Shown here one piece after another: positions 13,601 through 25,600 of a DNA stretch of 64,000 bases. The notes below the pieces were generated by a model. It was not told the origin of the DNA, did no database searches, and saw nothing but the letters and a program-made list of their open reading frames with translations. Numbering within the stretch: position 1 is the first letter of the stretch; each line of letters opens with the position of its first letter. Source of the DNA: Clytia hemisphaerica (Eukaryota; Cnidaria; Hydrozoa; Leptothecata; Clytiidae); NCBI GenBank assembly GCA_902728285.1, contig CACVBU010000047.1, positions 28,662-92,661 of the forward strand. Reading direction: 5' to 3'. The translations under genes were made by a program, and so were the position numbers.

Positions 13601-16600
13601 TATGCTTGAATCTTCCTCAACGGGCTTTCCCAGAAAAGAATTCACTGGGGTGGAATTCAGAATTGGACATCTTAATAAGTTATCCCTAGGTGGTAAACAC
13701 ACACACAGGGATATAATAAAATTTCATTCTAGTCTCATAATTTTTCGTACCCCTAGACCAGAAATCGTACACCTACCCATGTTTCTTTTCAAGGAAAGTC
13801 TCAACAGTAATTTCAATTTATTCTTCATTGTTAGTTTACTCGTCAAGTCGTTGTATGCAGAAGCGTGAAGAATTGATCAAACATTTCAAACAGACTGAAA
13901 GATGTCTTCTTCTTCTGTGTGATGTAAGTTTTGCATGTTGGTTACGTTTATATAAGGACTCATTTTGTGTTTCGCAAGCTTTGGGTGTAAAAAGCAAGAA
14001 CCAAGCATAACGGATTTTACACTGCCAGATCTAATGCATTTATAAGCTATTTAGTCAGGTTGCTGGACCACTTTTTTGGAAATCTTAGTGCGAAGAATCT
14101 AAAATATTTTGGAACTTGTTATATAACATCAAAGGGTTCAGAAAAGTTTTACTGGCCATTTTCTATCCACCTCCTTTACTCGTTTCCAGGCCTTTTTAAG
14201 ATTTTGTGACGTCATCAGGGCGGTCAAGCTAAGGTGAAATTTGAACCTCCACAAATATGGTCATATTATACATCGTTGGATCGGAAATTTGATGTAGATT
14301 TCAAAAAAGGTTTATATCATAGGGTGAAAATCAAGTGAAAAAGAGTTATTAATGCAGAAAGTGACCAATATGTCGTCATAGTTAATTTTTGCTTACAGAA
14401 TAACAGAATGATTATTCGATGTTCTTGAATAGCTTAGACCTTAGACGTTATACTTGGAAGTCAAGAGTGTTTATTTATGGTACGGCAATTTAGCTGATTA
14501 ATCAAAGGGAAGGAATTTTCACTAAAAAGCCCTTTTCTTTTTATTTTGTTATCAGTATCATTCCTTCCATTTGGGCTTAAGATAGATACTTTATCATGAC
14601 TTTCTCAGCCCGGGGGAGCATTCAAGGAAAACGACATACCGTAAGTGCGGCCCTTAAGGGTTCCTTTTCCAAGCTTTCTTTTTAAGTGCATTGTAAGGGT
14701 CGAAAAAAAATCGCTCTCTGATTCAAATTCAGACCATTTTTTACCTTAAAATGGTAAAAAAATATTCAAGAAATTGTCCCGCAAGGGTCGATGTGTCACC
14801 CAAATTTACTCAAATCTGCCTAAATTTTCTCTGTACTGTAAGGGTCAGGATTTGAAGCCCTTATTTTGGGCCGCTCGTACGGTCGTTTTTTGAAACGAAT
14901 GGCCCCTGAGACTTTCAGGGTATTTACGGACCGGACCGGTCCTCTGACCTTAGAAACGCTAAACTTTTGCGAAAAAGTCACCCTTAGAGAGATTTCACTC
15001 ATGGCATATCGGACTTCGATAAATCGGTAAAAAAGTGACCCTTTGAGAGACGATTTTTCTCGGGGGGGGGGGGGCAAATGGAGGGTATGGGTGCGTGCCT
15101 TGGACTTGCAAACTCCCATTAATGGTTGCAAAAATCACAAACTCAAATTTTAGCCCCACTATGGGTCGGGAAAATAGGAAAATTTCAACTTCTTGCCTCT
15201 AAAATGATCAAAATTTGGTAAATTTTTCCCCTCCCTTTAAGTCCCGCTAAGGGTCCGAGGGTCAAAAGTCGGCTGGCACACCCCCGTCGCCTTGCAACCC
15301 TAGAACACCCCGGATGTGTTCTTTTATCTTCTAGGATACCACATGCCATGATTCTAAAAGCCTGAATTGTTTTTGTTAAATAATGAGTTTCGGGGACAAA
15401 TTTACTTTGATCGGGTTAAAGTGCGATGACTGCTAGATTTCTGTCCGATAAATTTCGATCATTCGATTACGAAATTTGGTCTACGAACAACTTTTTGCCT
15501 GCATACACTTGTAAAACTGCATTTTTCCCATGAACTTTTGCCGCGTTACTAACAAAGGACACGTCAATTTTAATTTGATTACCTTATCGACCAAAACTTA
15601 GTCGACCTTAATTATTAGTCGGCCCTAAAATTTTAGTCACCTGGTCAAAATTTAGTCACTTAGGGCCGTCCCTTTTTGCATGTTCAGAATTATGCTATAA
15701 GGGTTGCCCCCCCTCAAGTCAAAAGAAGGGTCGTAAAAATAGCTAAATCCAATTTCATGACTCTTGAAAGCCTAATCCTAATAATAAGCTTCCCAAAATT
15801 TAAGAAAAGTCGGGTTTAGGGGCCCAACCTTAAAGTCGGAACTTTGGATTTTTATAAGCACATGGTTGATTATAAAAGATGTGTCTCCTCTTCGGCGATT
15901 CATATTTCGTTCTATATGTTTTTTTTACTGTCGGACTAGAAAGTGTCGGACTACTGACGACCTCCCATCAGAATATATCAATACGAAACAAGCTAGATGC
16001 TGAATGGACCTACCTGATGATAAAAGTTAGATAGCAATGCGAGGAGAAAAATGAAAAAAATCAGTCAGAAAATATAGCGTTTAGCAAAAATGCATAACGC
16101 AAAAAATTCATCATTGATTGTTGATGGGGGGAGAGGAAAGGGTTATAAGGAAAAAATAAATAGAAAGTTGTGGTCGCAAAAATCAGTTTTATTGGCAATT
16201 GAATCATGCTTGATGGTGAGCATTGTTATCAATAATGTTTTTGTGTGAAAAAAATTGGAAATATAAGGAAAAAATCCAATGAAAATCTGCAAAAACGACG
16301 ATTTCCGGCATTTTCCACCAGAAGAAATTTTTCTCAAAAATCGAACTCGGCCATGTTTTGAGCATTGCGAATACGCATCTCTCTGCAAAAAATCAGAAAA
16401 AACAAAAAATGAAAATTCGACGAAATGTCAAAAAACCGGTTTTTCCGGCTATTTCCGGCATTTTCGGCCGAAAAAAAATGTTTTTCGAAAATCGAGCTCC
16501 GTCACATTTTAGGTATTGTCATTTTGCATCAGTGTGAATAATTTCATAAAAAAATATAAAGTACAGCTCGAGAAATTCAAGAAATACTGTCTTTCCAGCG

Positions 16601-19600
16601 AAAATAGGTTGTTCCGGAGATTTTTAAATAGTTCCGGCTTAAAATTCAATTTTATTGAAAATTGAAACATGCTTGATGGTGGGCATTGCTATTAATAATG
16701 TTTTTGAATGAAAAAACAACCATTTAAAAGGAAAAAGCCCAATGAAAACCGAGAAAACGGCGATTTCAGGCATATTTCAGGCATTTTCCGCCGGAAAAAA
16801 ATTTTTCTCAAAAATCGAACTCAGCCATCTTTGGGCATTGTTAATACGCATCTTTGTGCAAAAAATCAGAAAAAACTAATGATAAAATCTCGAGAAAATG
16901 CCAAAAAAACAGTATTTCCGGCATATTTCCGGCTTTTTCGGCCGGAAATGATTTTTTTTCGAAAATCGGGCTCCGTCACATTTTGGGCATTACCATTTTG
17001 CATCATTGTGCCAAAAATCAAAAAAAAACTAATGAGCCAATCCTGAGAAAAGCTGGTAACAGACGGACGGACGGACGGACGGACGGACGGACGGACGGAC
17101 GGACGGACGGACGGACGAACGAACGAACGAACGGACGGACGGACGGACGGACGGACGGACGGACGGACGAACGAACGAACGAACGAACGAACGAACGAAC
17201 GAACGAACGAACGAACGAACGAACGAACGAACGAACGAACGAACGAACGAACGAACGAACGAACGAACGAACGAACGAACGAACGAACGAACGAACGAAC
17301 GAACGAACGAACGAATGAAAATGTTTTATTTATAATAATTTCTAAATCGTATTCTGATGAAATCCAATTCTTTTGATCAAGAATTAATATCAAAGCGCTT
17401 TTTGAGTTTTAAGTGCGTGTAGTAAGTATCAAAGGTGTGTTTGTGTGATTTTTTACCCCCGTCTAAGAATTCGAACGTTTTAATGTTTACATTCTATTCT
17501 ATTACAAAAGCAAAGAGGGAAGACAACATGGCGTCAGAAAGTTCACTGACAACACTTTAGAGTATTTGGTGTAAAACTTTTATCTGTAACTTTGGATAAA
17601 GGTAGAATTAGAATGTCCAGTAAAGGGAAATGATTTAAGTAAAGTAGGAAGAATAAAATGTGCATCAAATTAGATTCTTCGCAGTGAGGTTAACTAAACT
17701 TGAAATTTTTGAGGTGCAGCAACCTGACTAATTCAGTCCTTACTGAAAATTTAGTCAATAGCGTTGGGTTATGGTGTCTTTCACTCAATCAAACTAGTGT
17801 ACAAACAACCAAAGCTGATACAGACAAAAGCCACGTGCTACAAGATATTGAGCTAGTAATGTGGCTTGTCAGCCATTTATTTAAAAAGAAATTCCACCTG
17901 AACAGCTACTAGAATATCTAATTTTTAAACATTTTCATATTTAGATTACCTTTCGATGCAGTAAAAACCAAGAGCATTTGGCATTATACAGAGAAGGCCT
18001 TCTGATTTCAAGTTTGGTCAGGTATAAGCCATTTTCTAATTCTCAACTTCAGTTGAGCTAGAATTTTCATTTTAAGGGCGTGGTCACAAGGTTCAGTCCA
18101 AAACGAAGCTAAAGCATTTCTTATATCAAAAATGTTATGTTGATGTTTACAATTGGGCCTACAAGTAATTTAGAAAATACTGAAGTTGAGCCAGTGCGGC
18201 TAGCACGTTCGACAGTAAAAATAATTACAGAAAATAACAGAAAATCTCAACAATCACACTTGCTGGTTCTTCGCTTTTCGTAGTAGAACGTCGCTTTAGT
18301 ATGAAAGAATGATTTCGTGGAACTCCCTGTATCATAACTTTATTTTCTAGGATCATCACCTTCATCACAACAAAAGTAGATTTGAGCGAAGATTTCGATA
18401 CGACGTGTCAAAGTTGCCTATTTGCCATCCTTCGATTCTTGACGAATCTGTCCCATGAAAATGGTGAGCACTTCATATCCATTTCTGTAAAATAAAGCCT
18501 TTAATCTATATCTCTCTGTAAAATATCTTTCCAACGGTGTATACCTTTTTAAAATAGCATAAGTGCGTGCTCAGAAATTGTTAAAAATCTGAAGTGTCCA
18601 CATACTTTGAGACTTTAGAACTCTTTTTAGCAAATCATTTTAGACAATAAGCCCTCTATATAACTTCATATTATATTGTTTGGGTTATCGAATTATTAAA
18701 ACATCGTAACTCCACTTTGTAAAGTTAAATCTAATTCTTCTAGAAACGGGCAGTGTGAAGATTTGCAAACAAGAAGATGCTTTGAATTGTTTCATGAGAT
18801 GCGTTCTCTACATGCCGCAATTTCTCGCCGAAAACAAAACTTTCGATTTTATTGTTGTTGTAAGTGTCTAGTGGTGGTTTTATCCAAGGTTCTTAGAAAG
18901 AATTACGGCCTTCAATTTAGTTTCGAATTCTGGTATGTGGAGCACCATCATGATCAGTTTTACTGAACTGAAAAAAACTGAAACACACTATTTTCTCAAA
19001 CTCCTTTCAAATTCAATAGTCAATCCCAATTTTTATCGACCAATGAAACCACGCAATTGATGCGATATGTCGGTCACCTTAAAGTTATCATTTGACCTTA
19101 ATGGAATTCTCCCTAATATAATGGAAGAAGCTTGATTCAGAGATCGATGAAAAAATCCTGGATAGAGTTTTGAAAGATCGATATATTTTTCGCCCTTTTT
19201 TCAGGCCCTCGGCTTGCTCATCAACCTAACGGAGCACAGTAAACAAAACATAGAAATTTTGAACACAGCGTTTGGACCAGCTTGTTACGAAAGTGAAAAC
19301 TCAAGCTCCATCGATGATGAGGTGTCTCCGGTAGAATCGCTAACAAGGTAGGAAAATGTTTGATAAAAAAAGTTTGAAGACCTAATATATAGTTTTTATA
19401 CGATTAAAAGATTATCCTTCGATGGCAATAACTTTTTACCGGGTGCGCCCCAAAAAGGGAATTCGATTTAGAAAAGATTAATTCTTTTAAAATCCACAAA
19501 ACTCGGGAATATTCGCTTAAAAGAGAGAACCTTTTTGTTGTGCGACCGGTATTAAGAAGACTTTCAACATTCCTTTTGCACGAGTTTATCAGCATTTCAT

Positions 19601-22600
19601 TCCATCTCCTTGTTTGCTTGTTGAAATCTTCGGATGAGCGGATTTGTATTTACTTTGAAGTGAAATACCGTTTTTAAAATAAGTTCTTGACTGACTGAAC
19701 TTTGTCTTAAAGGCTGGCAGGGTGAAACCTGGCGAAGCCGTCCAACATTATTTTGTGCTTAAGACTTACTCTACCTATAGCTTGTAAGCTAACTTCTTTT
19801 TGGACCTACCCCGGTGGGGTGGAGGTCCTATAAATTAACCCATGTTCGTTCGTTCGTTAGTTAGTTAGTTAGTGTGTTAGTTACCAGCTTTTCTTGAGAT
19901 TGGCTCATTAGTTTTTTCTGATTTTTGGCACAAAGGTGCATGACCATAAACCCTCGAATGTGACGGAGCCCGATTTTCGAAAAAAAAATTTCTTGGGCAA
20001 ATTTGGGCCAAAAAACGGCTTAAAAACGGTTTTTTTGGACTTTGTGAAAAATTGGATCATTAATTTTTTCTGATTTTTAGCATGAAAGTAGGGTACAATC
20101 ATAGTTAAAGGATGGCTCAAGCAGATTTTTGCAAAAAAATTTTTTTGGCTCAAAAATCGCATTTTTATCTATAAGAACCACTTTTAATAAGAATACATTA
20201 ATGTTCTTAGCCATATTATTATTATTATTTTTATTAGTTTTTTTACGATGAAAATGTCACGGTGGAGGGTAATGATTTGAGTTTTCTGTAAACTTTTTCA
20301 AAAATCTTTTTCAATAGTGTTGATAGTTTCTCTCAATAGATATGCTTTCATTTTCTTTATTTTTTTGTATTTTGACCAGTTATGTCTTATGTGTTTCATT
20401 GTTTCAATGTTCACTGATTAGTTTGATAACCAGGTAGGTCCATAAAAGTATCGCTTGTTTCGTCTTTATCCAGGTTATTCTTGGTCAGAAACGAAGCATC
20501 CAAAGACGGTGATCTTATGGAAGAATTGGAGAGACTTGAAAAAGAACAAGGTGATTGCTATTCCACACTTGTGAAGTCAATTTGGCTGCAACTTTTTAGC
20601 ATCAATTTTACAATTGGGCCTGCAAGAAACTTAAAAGATACTGAATTGAGCCAGTGTGGTTAGCACGTTCGACATTACACCCTTTTTTTTATAAGAGTTA
20701 TAAGAATAGCGTACTTTGGATGAGGGCCAAGTATCCTCAAGAAAGTGCCAAAAATTGAGAATGAGAGCTGAGACTTTGAGTGTGCATTGGGAGATGAATT
20801 TATATTTCTGCCTCAAGTTTAAAATTAAATCTAGCAAAAAACTTTTTTATTGTTAACCAAATGCAGAATGACTGTATTCTTATCAAAATCTGCGAATTTC
20901 ACCCTAGAGGGTATTCTTAGAGTATTCTTACGATTTGGCCAATTTTCACCCTGATATCCTTATAGAAGATATTCTTATAAAAAAAGTGTATTATTAATTT
21001 TTCTTTAGCGCTTAATCCCCGACTAGTCAAAAAATAGTTTTACTTTAATTAAAAAAAAACACACGATGGCTTAACTAGAGAAATAAAAAGACCAAAAAGA
21101 CACAGGATAACTTTGGTCGCTAACTGATCTTTTCATTTTTAAGATATTCAGCATGATTTTTCCTAATCGAACACTTGAAGGTTTTATTTTTTACATAAGT
21201 GTTCCCGTTTCATATCAGACACATATTTATTTCATACCAGGACAGTGTCTGCCTATTGTTATGTTATGCTGATATAAGCAAATAATGATCTTCTTTTCCT
21301 CTGACCAATCTTGCTCTAAATCCGTCTCAATCCAATGTAAAAAAGCTTGGAAATTTAAATTGATGAGTAAGCAAACGATATCACTCTTATTTAAAAACAA
21401 AACCTTCAAAGTTTGTTTCCTCTAAATCTGAAATGATATTTTTCATGTTTTGGTCGATTCAATTCGAGTGTACAGAGTGGTTAATAACCCCGTAAAATAA
21501 CCCTTATTTTCATTTCTTGCGCAAATTGAAATTAAGCTCTTTTTTTTCTTACTTCTCACTGTGCCTTACTTGTGAAGATAAGGAATGGTTGTCTTTCATA
21601 GTCTATTCAAACTCTTTGTTCTTCCATCAGACGAGAAAGACGCAGAAATGCATTACCACGACGGTGAGGACGCCCTTGTGTGTGGAGACAAGTTTGATGA
21701 CACTGTGGAGGAAAGTGATAAAGACACAATAATGAAGGAGGAGGGTGAAACGAAGGGTATGTTATTCGCAACTCGCATTTATATTTTTCCTAACTCGTAA
21801 CTCGTAACTCACCTGCTGAACCAACTCGCAACTCGTGTTTCACGGATTAAAATCCACGTCACATGAAATGCGACAAATCAATGTGACACGACGTGTTTTC
21901 AACAAATCTTATTCATTGGCAATTCCTACACTTAGAGTAACAAGAAGCCCGTTAGGCGTGAAGGCCCAGCAAAAGCGAAATTTTCGCGCGCGATTTTCGC
22001 GAATTTCGGAATTTCTAAAAATTCCAACAAATGTTTAACAAGATTTCAAATTTCCCACAGGAAAGGGATGGCCAAAGGATTTAAAATTTTACTGCGTAAG
22101 CTAAACACAATGAAAAATAAGTCGACAAGGATAATTCTCCCTTTCTTCATTTCTTAGAACAGGGAAGTGAAAAAATAAACGAAACATAATGTAGTCAATC
22201 AAAAATGAATTGAATGTTGAAAGCTCAAAATTTTCTACCCGAAGGTAAACAATCAAATTCAAAATATCATTAAATTCAACTTCCATAAGAAACAACATCA
22301 AAAAATGTAAAAACATCGATTTATTGAGCTTCTTCGTTGTATTGTCTTTGTTCATCTTCTCCCTCTTTCCTCCATCAAGGTCAATTCGACTTGAAAATAA
22401 TTATGTGTCGAGTTTGAAAAATCAAGCCACCAATTCGTTAAACGAAACAGATCCAGAAACAACCATTTTCACACGTAGCATCATGGAAAAAGTTCCAATC
22501 TTGTTCAAATTTACACATGAGCTGCATTTTAGTCTCCATTGCCATATTCCATTAATAATCGGTATTTGAAATAATTCTGTGTCGCGAGTTTGAAAAATCA

Positions 22601-25600
22601 AACCACCAATTCGTTAAACGAGACAGATCTAGCATGGCATGGACCAGGGGTTTAGGTACCCCCTAAGAAAATAGGTACCCCCTGAATTTTAGGTACCCCC
22701 AAACAACAGACGTTAGTAGGTACCCCCTGTGATTGGTACCCCCTGTGACTTGTCAAGAAATGAAAAAATTGTATATTTTTACAATTAAAAAGAATAATGA
22801 TAGTTAGATGAAAGCAAGATAAAATATAGTTCCCAAGCCCCCAGACCTTACTGCATTAAAGTTAGATACCCTAAGAGATCATAGGTAGCCCCTGAAATTA
22901 AAAACAAATCCAGCCCCCAGCCTTTTCCAGGAAGATTTTGGTTGTAACCCCCCCCCCCTGCGGCTGGGGGGGGGGTTCATGCCATGTCTAGAAACAATCA
23001 TTTTCACACGTAGCATCAAGGAAAAAGTTCCAATCCTGTTTAAATTTACACATGAGCTGCATTTTAGTCTCCATTGCCATATTCCATTTAATCGGTATAT
23101 ATTTGAAATAATTCTGTGTCGTGTTTGAAAAATCAAGCCACCAATCGTTAAACGAGACAGATCCAGAAATAACCATTTTTCATCATGGAAAAAGTTTTAA
23201 TCTTGTTCCAATTTACAGATTAACTCCATTTTAGTGTCCATTAACAAATTCCAGAATCAGTTTATTTGAAATGATTCTGTGCCGAGTACGTTGTCGAGTT
23301 TGAAAATCATGCCACGTCCCACTGTCATTGTACTGACCATTGTTTAACAGCGACAGATTCAGAAGCAACATTGTGTCTTATTTAAATTTACACATATCAG
23401 TTTATTTATTTCTATATTAGAAGCCATTATTTCCTAAAAATAAAGTCTTTTTGAAAACAAGAAACTAAAAATGACAGTGATTTAAGGTAGAATTTTCACC
23501 CCTAAAGATTTATGAAAACTTGAGCAAAAACTATAAGACTGTAAGATTTGACAGAATGTTGAAAAAGGTTTACAAAGAAAAATCACTAAAAAGTTTCTTT
23601 GGTTTGAAAGTCTTTAAAGCAAAGAAAATGTTCAAGAAAGTATGAATCAACACGAATCAATTTCCTCGCTTCGACCGCCATCTTGTTTTGTTTTGAAAAC
23701 ATTTGTTGTTTAAGGAGCGCGAAATCAGAAAATATATCTTTTTTTAGCCAGTACCCGACTTTAGCAAGCTTTTCGCTGTCCAGACGGCAAAAAGTGTGTT
23801 ACTGGTATTAAGCGCCGTTTCTACCAAAATGGACAGACAGAAGGAAACACGGACAAAAAAATAGTGAGACTCTCATTAAAGGCCCACTCGCTAGCGCTGG
23901 GCCAATAAACCGGCATTTATTTGTTCTTGTTATTTAATATTTAACGAATTGATTTTTTAAGGTTATCAATCTGTTACATAGATGGAAAATCTGTATTGTC
24001 CGTGAAAAGCTCATTCGTCCAGAACTTTTATTTTTACGGTCGGTCGGCTCAGCTATCTATGAACTAAATAGAAAGAGTTGAAAAGAGCAGAGAATCGAAC
24101 CGCCCCTACCTTAGGGCGCTTACGCCTTGCATCATCCGTTCTTGACTCTTCGTTTGTTATCTTTTCAGACGGAGAAACAAAGGAGGAAGAGAAAGCATCA
24201 ACTTCTGGGGAGAAGAAGCCAGAAGAATCAGCTATTCAATTGAACAAGAAAGAAAAAGAGGACATCAAAAATAGTAAGAATTTCTTTGATTCCTCTTTTG
24301 CTCCACCTTAGGGTGTTTGAGGCTATAACACAAGGGACCATATAATTATGCCTAAATAAAATTTTACTATTTTTACCAACCAACCTTTAACTTAATTAAC
24401 TTTAGACTCGTCATTGTTTTCTTTTGAATGCAGAAGATATTTGCACTCGTCTGGTAAGGTTTCTGCGGAAATCTTACGCGCACTGATCGATCAAGGGTTC
24501 TTGTTTTGGTACGGGCGTTGGATAGTAAAATAAACCTTGTTGTAACTGTTTATTGCATTATCTTTTCAGCGTTGGAGAAAGCGCACCAGCATATGGAAGA
24601 CAGTCACGTGGCTGCTTACTCAGCACTTTTGATTGGTCTCTTAGCCGAACGAAATAAAGTGAGTCTTTTTTATGTTTTCTTTAATGTCACGGCTCTGATG
24701 TGTCGCGAGCACGAACAGTGTCTGGTAAGCGCTGTGATTTCCCTATATAGGGGTAGGAAACTATCCTGGGATAGGGTCCGGTCCGATGATATCGGAGGGT
24801 TAGCTTCTCTCTTTAGTCGAATACCACGCCATGAATCGTTACTCTCTAAATGGCTTTCTTTCTATGGTAGTTAGTTGGTGGACTTTGAACCCAGAGAAAA
24901 AAAATACAAAATTCTTAGGCTACTTTTTTTAAACCTGTATTCAGATAAAACAACGATTCTTGAGTGAAAGCATGAACATATAAACGACTGGACATCCATT
25001 TCCTTTGTATTTTTGAAGATAACACAGCTAGCTTCGTTGCCGCCTCGTTAAAATCATCAAATGAAACAATAAATTTTGATGGTGTACCTCATGGGAATCC
25101 CTTGCTAACAACTTCAAAACCTTGACAAAAGTTTCTGTTGTTCTACTCTTCTCAAGTATTTTATCTCTATCATAGTCTAGCAAGCTAGACGACTAATTTA
25201 TACATAGTAGAAATAAAGCAAAAAGTAATGAATGGAACAATTTTAGTCGTCTAGAAACCTTTGTGCACTAACTCCAAACAAAAGAAAAGTGTCAATATTG
25301 CAATTATAATTTTTTCCTGCTCAAAATAATTCTTGAGAAAAAAAAGTATGTGTGGATTTGTGTATTGAAAGTTTTTTATTTGAGTTGATTTCGTTTTGAG
25401 AGTTTGTTGTTGCTTGATAAATTGTTTTCTCGCTACGCAAGTTTCTGCGTAGCTAGCCCCTGTATCTATAAGGCTGGAACACCGGATTCTTCCAGTCGTT
25501 TATACAAACTAAATCCCGTTTTATTGTTATTATTATTATTATTAGTATTGGTATAATTAGTATTACACGCATTATAAACGACTCCAGTCTATCTCTATCA

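Larger units (their letters stand above)
14051..17731. mobile_element. Possible 3.7-kb TIR element in WAPL intron 10
   Basis: TTAGTCAGGTTGCTG at 14051, followed by GCGAAGAATCTAA near 14092, has an inverted counterpart at 17731-17664 (CAGCAACCTGACTAA preceded by TTAGATTCTTCGC). The arms are about 50-70 bp and imperfect. Between them lie the AAGGGTC repeat and a fold-back family copy, so most of the intron may be nested insertions. No transposase is seen and no target duplication is clear, so two independent opposite copies cannot be excluded. Confidence 0.4.

Noticed and set aside
17060..17315. Regular repeat array considered as CRISPR-like
   Set aside because: Pure tetranucleotide units without spacers, in an intron of an animal gene.
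16854..17393. Long open frames [12 protein letters not shown] (plus) and [12 protein letters not shown] (minus)
   Set aside because: Translation of a tetranucleotide array, which has no stop in any frame; not a gene.
24078..24135. Reverse-strand tRNA-like end (GGTTCGATTCTCTGCTC)
   Set aside because: It has a B-box-like word, but the T-stem does not pair and no acceptor or D-arm can be drawn at the right distance.
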